From: Cunninghamia lanceolata
Lineage: Eukaryota; Streptophyta; Pinopsida; Cupressales; Cupressaceae
DNA: 64,000 nucleotides
Direction of reading: 5' to 3'
Assembly (NCBI GenBank): GCA_027924645.1
Contig: BSBN01001198.1
Span: 372,001 to 436,000 of the forward strand
Part shown: piece by piece, positions 60,015-64,000 of the stretch
How positions within the stretch are numbered: position 1 is the first letter of the stretch
Layout: each line of letters starts with the position of its first letter
Program-made: the position numbers and the translations under genes
The notes under the pieces: model-generated
What the model was told of the DNA's origin: nothing
The model's database searches: none
Seen by the model: the letters and a program-made list of their open reading frames with translations, nothing else

Positions 60015-61522
60015 TGTTGGCAAGAGACACTACTATGAAGACAAGTTGAGTGTTGTCATTGATGGAAACAAGATAAGGAGAACACATCAGCATGATAGGG
60101 AGATAAAACTCTGAAAGTTCATTTGTGATTAGGAACAAGACACAAGTCTAGAAAGTCCTAAGTTGTCTAAGTGGTTAGAAGTGTTCAGGTATGAGATAGA
60201 AAAAGGATCAGTACTCCTCCACAAGTGAAGGTATGAAGATGCAACTCAGGTATGATGTTCACAATTATCCATTGATGTTACATTTCAATAATCAAGTGAT
60301 AACTTCCTTTAGAAGTCATCTGATGAAAAGACCAAGTCTAGGTCTGCAGAAGTAAAACAAAGATAGTGAATAGTGCTGAGTAAATTGGTCTGCATTCTTC
60401 CGCATTAGCATGTTTTGTTCTATAGTTCTAAAGAAAGATAAAGATAAGTCATGACTATCAGAATCTAAGGTTGTAGCTCCAAAAATGCAGCAGATCTTAT
60501 TCTACAGGCTCTCTAATACCGGCAACCAGTATAATAGTGTTATAGTGTGACAGGGCAATAGTGCTAAGGTCCGCATTTTGGCATACAGATTTATCTTGTT
60601 CTGTGAAGTTGAAGACATGTCAAGAGATCAATAATGTTTGTTGATTATGATTCATGAAGTCCCATTTGGTCCGCAACATAAGTTATGATGTGACAGAGGA
60701 ACCTATCATATATGTTATTAAGAAACAAGCTGACAAGCTGGTTGAATCCTTATGTGGAGAAGAAATATGAGTTGGATGATAAAGGTAAGTGGTTGTATGA
60801 TTAGAGCTGACACATATGAATACATGTGCATGATGGTTTGGATCCGCATTGACGATTCAACCCAAGAACAAGCCGACAGAATATAATGCTTGGTGCACAT
60901 GTTTCACAATTTGCTTGGCGACCTAATCATGAGCAAGATTTAGTTGCAGATATAAATAGAGGATGGATTTTGGTGTTTGATATGTATGAGATATGATGTG
61001 ATGTATGTGAATGCAAAAGATGCAAATATAAAATAGTCAAAGAAAATAAAGAGAGATCTTGAGCATATGTAAAAGCAAAGCATAGAAACAGGGGTAGACT
61101 AAAATGAAGAGTTTTGAGTCAATATTCAGAAGTTTAATTGGAACTGTAATCATGCATAAGTAGATGAAATCATAGTAGTTCATCTTTGGTAGTGAACCAC
61201 CCTTATTCTTCTTCTTTTTTCTTTCCTTCAGGCAGTGAGCCTCTTTTGAACAATGAGCCCTAAGGTAGTGAGCCTCTTGTAATTCGGTATTACTATAATA
61301 AAAGTATTTCCTGAGAGCTAACACTCTCTGTGGTTTTTCCCCACCTTGCGGTTTTCCATGTAAAAATATGGGTGTCTATGTATTATGTTCTTATGGTTGC
61401 TATTCATTTGTATATTGTGCTATTGTTTAATTAAGGTTGGAAAATGGTTAAAAGTGAAAGTTTATAAATGGTTTTATAGAACACTAATTCACCCCCCCTC
61501 TCAGTGTTCCTGACATTCAACA
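60015..61522 (+). repeat. Element B 3' LTR
   Basis: Runs from TGTTGGCAAGAG to TTCAACA. It has an extra stretch of about 35 bases (near 61250, containing a second gtgagcctc phrase) compared with the 5' LTR. TATAAATA is at 60951. Differences from its partner are scattered, roughly one in fifteen to twenty by eye. Confidence 0.9.
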
Positions 61523-62238
61523 ATAGGACCTTGTGACCTAAATGGGCCCACTTTTTACTAATTTGACCAATGGGTGGCCTTCTTTCCTATGACGAGTGTC
61601 TTTTATAGCTCTTTTATTACTTCCATATCACTTTGGGCATACTGCATAACCTTTTAGAAAATTTTCCAAATTTTTTGGAATTTTTTTTAGAAAATTTGAA
61701 AAATCTCCCGAGAGGGCATAAGACCATCATGCTTCACCCAAAACATAGTGGGGCATGTTTAAAGCACACTTCTCAAAATTTTCTTTGATATAATGTCAGA
61801 TTCAACATTATATCTATTGGTGCTTAGGTGTGCGACCCTCAACTCCTCCCTTCCCAGACCCGCGTAGTCTCTGGGTTAACATGACCGGGGTGCCATTCAC
61901 TAACAGTTCGAGCTTTTGGTGTAGTGGTAGCTGGGTTTGTGTTAAAACAAACTGGTGACTCTGCTGGGGAGGGGTTTGATTCCCATCGATGCCCACCTAT
62001 ACCATGCGCACAAGAAGGCGCCAAGCAGCCCATACCTACCTATGTGGTTATCACTAGGTAGGCACGGGCTAGTGGGGCTCTGTTGGTGCTTAGGTGTGCG
62101 ACCCTCAACTCCTCCCTTCCCGGACCCGCGTGGTCTCTGGGTTAACATGACCGGGGTGCCATTCACTGACAGTTCGAGCTTTTGGTGTAGTGGTAGCCAG
62201 GTTTGTGTTAAAACAAACTATATCAAAGAGGGCCAAAA
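61523..62238 (+). other. Tat 3' region after element B, with a duplicated block
   Basis: A block of about 135 bases (ttggtgcttaggtgtgcgacc ... gtgttaaaacaaact) occurs twice, at 61818-61952 and 62083-62219, nearly identical. Between the copies is TGGTGACTCTGCTGGGGA (61953-61970), resembling the arginine-tRNA primer site of many Tat elements, and gtttgattcc. The segment ends in tatcaaagagggccaaaa (62221-62238), a weak polypurine tract next to the 3' LTR. ORFs here are incidental. Confidence 0.7.
61917..61983 (+). promoter_or_regulatory. Pol III-like A and B boxes (tRNA-like sequence)
   Basis: TGGTGTAGTGG (61917-61927) matches the A-box consensus at all positions, and GGTTTGATTCC (61973-61983) matches the B box with one mismatch, 45 bases apart. 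A second A box lies in the duplicated block at 62184, without a B box. I could not fold a convincing complete tRNA from it, so I call it tRNA-like only. Confidence 0.4.
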
Positions 62239-63049
62239 TGTAGACACTTAAAAATGTCTAGGGCCTACGAATGACATTTTCACACATAATTCACCCTAAT
62301 TTCATCTTATGCTATTAATTAAATTTTTTTTAATTATTTAATTAACTCATTCCTCTTACGCTTTTAATTAAATCAATTCCATTTATTTAATTATTTAAGC
62401 TTTCTTTTTGTAAATTCCTCTATAATTAAATAATTAGTTATTATTTAATTATTCGTTAATCAAACACCCATATTCCCCTTCTAATTTAAATAAATACCCA
62501 TTTATTTAAATTATTAGCCTTTCCCTAATTAAATAAGTCCCCCCACTTATTTAATTAAATTCCCTCTACATTACCCATTCCTCATAAGAAATTAAATAAA
62601 TTACCATAATTTATTTAATTATAAAACATCTCCCACCTCACCATTTCCTCTAATTTAAAATTATATTTTGTCTTCTTGTGGCTAGAAACCCTCAAACATT
62701 CTCAGCCCTTGATCTTAGCCCTATGTCAACTCTTCATCTCATCCCTCCATTCACATTTCACCTTCTATAAAACTACTCTTACCCTCTCATTTTCATCTCA
62801 CCACTTATGAATTTGACTTTTGTCATTGTCAACTATTGAGCTCTCATCCCATTTGTAGACCTGCAAGTTTGAGTGCATTAGAATAAGCTAGGTTAGATAG
62901 CAACAATGGAGGAAATGCATTAGTCAATCTAGGGTTTCTTGGTTTTATGCATAGTTTATTAGGATCTAGGTTGATTAAGGACTCTATTGCATAATTAGGG
63001 CTTGAATTTACTATTTGCAGGGCTGTAGCAGTGTTTTTACCTTACTACA
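62239..63049 (+). repeat. Tat element 3' LTR
   Basis: Runs TGTAGACAC...CTTACTACA and is followed by TATAG, the second copy of the target duplication. The AT hairpin array is conserved at about 62365-62621. Confidence 0.92.
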
Positions 63050-63054
63050 TATAG

Positions 63055-64000
63055 AACTCTCTCAGAATTGAGAATGCACAAAATAAGGAAATACAGATGA
63101 TAACTCACACAAATCTAGCAAATTCTAACATATGTAAAGAAAAGAACAAGGTTGAGAGGAAATAAACATACATAGACAACCAGTCCTAAATTACATCGAT
63201 CTAAAACAACAAAAAAGGTAAAAACACAGTGTTTATTTCAACAAAAGGCATGGTTACAGCAGAGGAGGGCTTTGTTTGGAATACAGAAGAATGAAAATGT
63301 ATTTAAGTATTTTACAAACCTCATTGCATCTTACAAACATGCATATATAGCATTTGATTTACATTAACCTCAGTCATTTCTCAATAAATTCATCCCTGTG
63401 GGCCTGTCAAAAAATATCCCTTCCAGAGAGGATATCTATCTACAAGAATTCAATGCAAAAAATCTCTTGGATCTGGAAGTAGCTAGGAGATATTTGTTGT
63501 CTTCAATGCAAGCAGTTGATTCATCATTTGCAACAATAAATGCAAAATATCTGGAGATGAAGTAGTTGAGTAGATTTTATTCTGCATTAATAGCTGAAGA
63601 AGATATTTCAAATGAACTTTCTCGCCAAAATCCCCTATACAGAGCTTTTACAACACTTTAAATATTCAAATTCAAATATTTAAAGTTTACAATACATTAC
63701 AACTCTATTTTTACTGATTTCTCACTTTTCTTGAAACTCTAGCCTGGATTTTGCCTTATCGGCAAAATCTACATTTTATTAACCATTATGTCTTGCTCTC
63801 TGTATGTTTTTATCTTCAGTTGGCAACTTTGTAATTTTCTGAACTATGACTTGTTCATCCTATATTTTCCCTTATCGGCAAAAATCCATTTCTCTGAACT
63901 ATCCTTGCTTTGTCTCTTTCATATCACTTTTGCTTTATTGGCAAAACTATATTTTCTCAAACTCTTTCTGACCATGTTTTTCCTTATTGGCAAAATGTTC
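63055..64000. other. Right flank of the Tat element
   Basis: Unassigned AT-rich sequence, formerly continuous with 29847-30134. The word CTTAT[CT]GGCAAAA recurs four times near 63754, 63869, 63934 and 63982. No frame or domain recognised. Confidence 0.5.

Larger units (their letters stand above)
53318..61522 (+). mobile_element. Element B: nested non-autonomous copia-like element, 8.2 kb
   Basis: Direct LTRs (53318-54793 and 60015-61522) run TGTTGGCAAGAG...TTCAACA. An initiator-Met primer site follows the first and a polypurine tract precedes the second. The flanking 5-mers are atacg (53313) and atagg (61523), one base different, consistent with a mutated target duplication. The 5.2-kb interior has a gag-like gene with zinc knuckles and a second large ORF, but no protease, integrase, RT or RNase H. 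It is therefore non-autonomous, with an unknown ORF in the place of pol. Confidence 0.9.
30140..63049 (+). mobile_element. 32.9-kb Tat-lineage Ty3/gypsy element with two nested elements
   Basis: Two direct LTRs (30140-30951 and 62239-63049) of 812 and 811 bp, both TGTAGACAC...ACTACA, are flanked by the perfect target duplication TATAG (30135-30139 and 63050-63054). The interior on the plus strand carries gag, protease, RT, RNase H, a second RNase H and integrase in that order; the second RNase H is the hallmark of the Tat lineage. Subtracting the two nested elements leaves about 18 kb, in the range of very large Tat/Ogre types, because the leader (3.3 kb) and 3' region are long. A minus-strand PMD gene lies between integrase and the 3' LTR. 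All plus-strand frames contain stops. Confidence 0.92.

Overview
This window looks like nuclear DNA of a seed plant with a large, repeat-rich genome. It is AT-rich, has no dense gene array, and is built from nested retrotransposons of plant-specific lineages: Tat-type Ty3/gypsy with two RNase H domains, Ty1/copia with initiator-Met primer sites, and plant L1-type LINEs with a C-terminal RNase H. A gymnosperm would fit, but the sequence alone does not prove it. I found no rRNA gene, no convincing tRNA gene, no CRISPR array and no ordinary single-copy host gene. The nearest thing to a host-derived gene is an intronless inserted copy near 26-27 kb.

Layout, left part. 1-5295 is unassigned repeat-like DNA with one weak LTR candidate. 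A 6.3-kb block (5296-11579) recurs in direct orientation at 23457-29846. Each copy carries an insertion the other lacks: copy 1 has a solo LTR with a perfect 5-bp target duplication (TAACC), and copy 2 has a 1.09-kb retrocopy with a 19-bp target duplication and an intact 197-codon frame. Between the copies lie a copia-type LTR (11.7-12.5 kb), a decayed LINE ORF2 on the plus strand (12.5-17.6 kb), a minus-strand copia fragment with LTR, primer site, gag and integrase start (17.6-19.3 kb), a 360-bp tandem duplication (20.1-20.8 kb) and a minus-strand LINE ORF1 (21.8-23.2 kb).

Layout, right part. From 30140 to 63049 lies one Tat-lineage element of 32.9 kb, with 812/811-bp LTRs flanked by the perfect duplication TATAG. 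It reads LTR, primer site, 3.3-kb leader, gag, protease, RT, RNase H, second RNase H, integrase, long 3' region, LTR. Two other LTR elements are nested in it. Element A (36850-43401, minus strand, duplication CGTCC) splits gag from protease and carries one intact 279-codon ORF of unknown function. Element B (53318-61522, plus strand) has a copia-type primer site and a gag-like ORF with four zinc knuckles, no polymerase, and a roughly 1100-codon ORF of unknown function.

The most interesting biology is in the 3' region of the Tat element. A broken gene encoding a plant mobile domain (PMD) protein runs antisense to the retrotransposon, with what looks like its own TATA box, and element B has inserted right at that TATA box. 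The two nested elements lack a polymerase and presumably depended on enzymes from relatives. Element A shares 11 bases of primer site with the Tat host, which suggests a helper relationship. Nearly all frames carry stops, so most parts are relics; the intact exceptions are the element A ORF and the retrocopy ORF.
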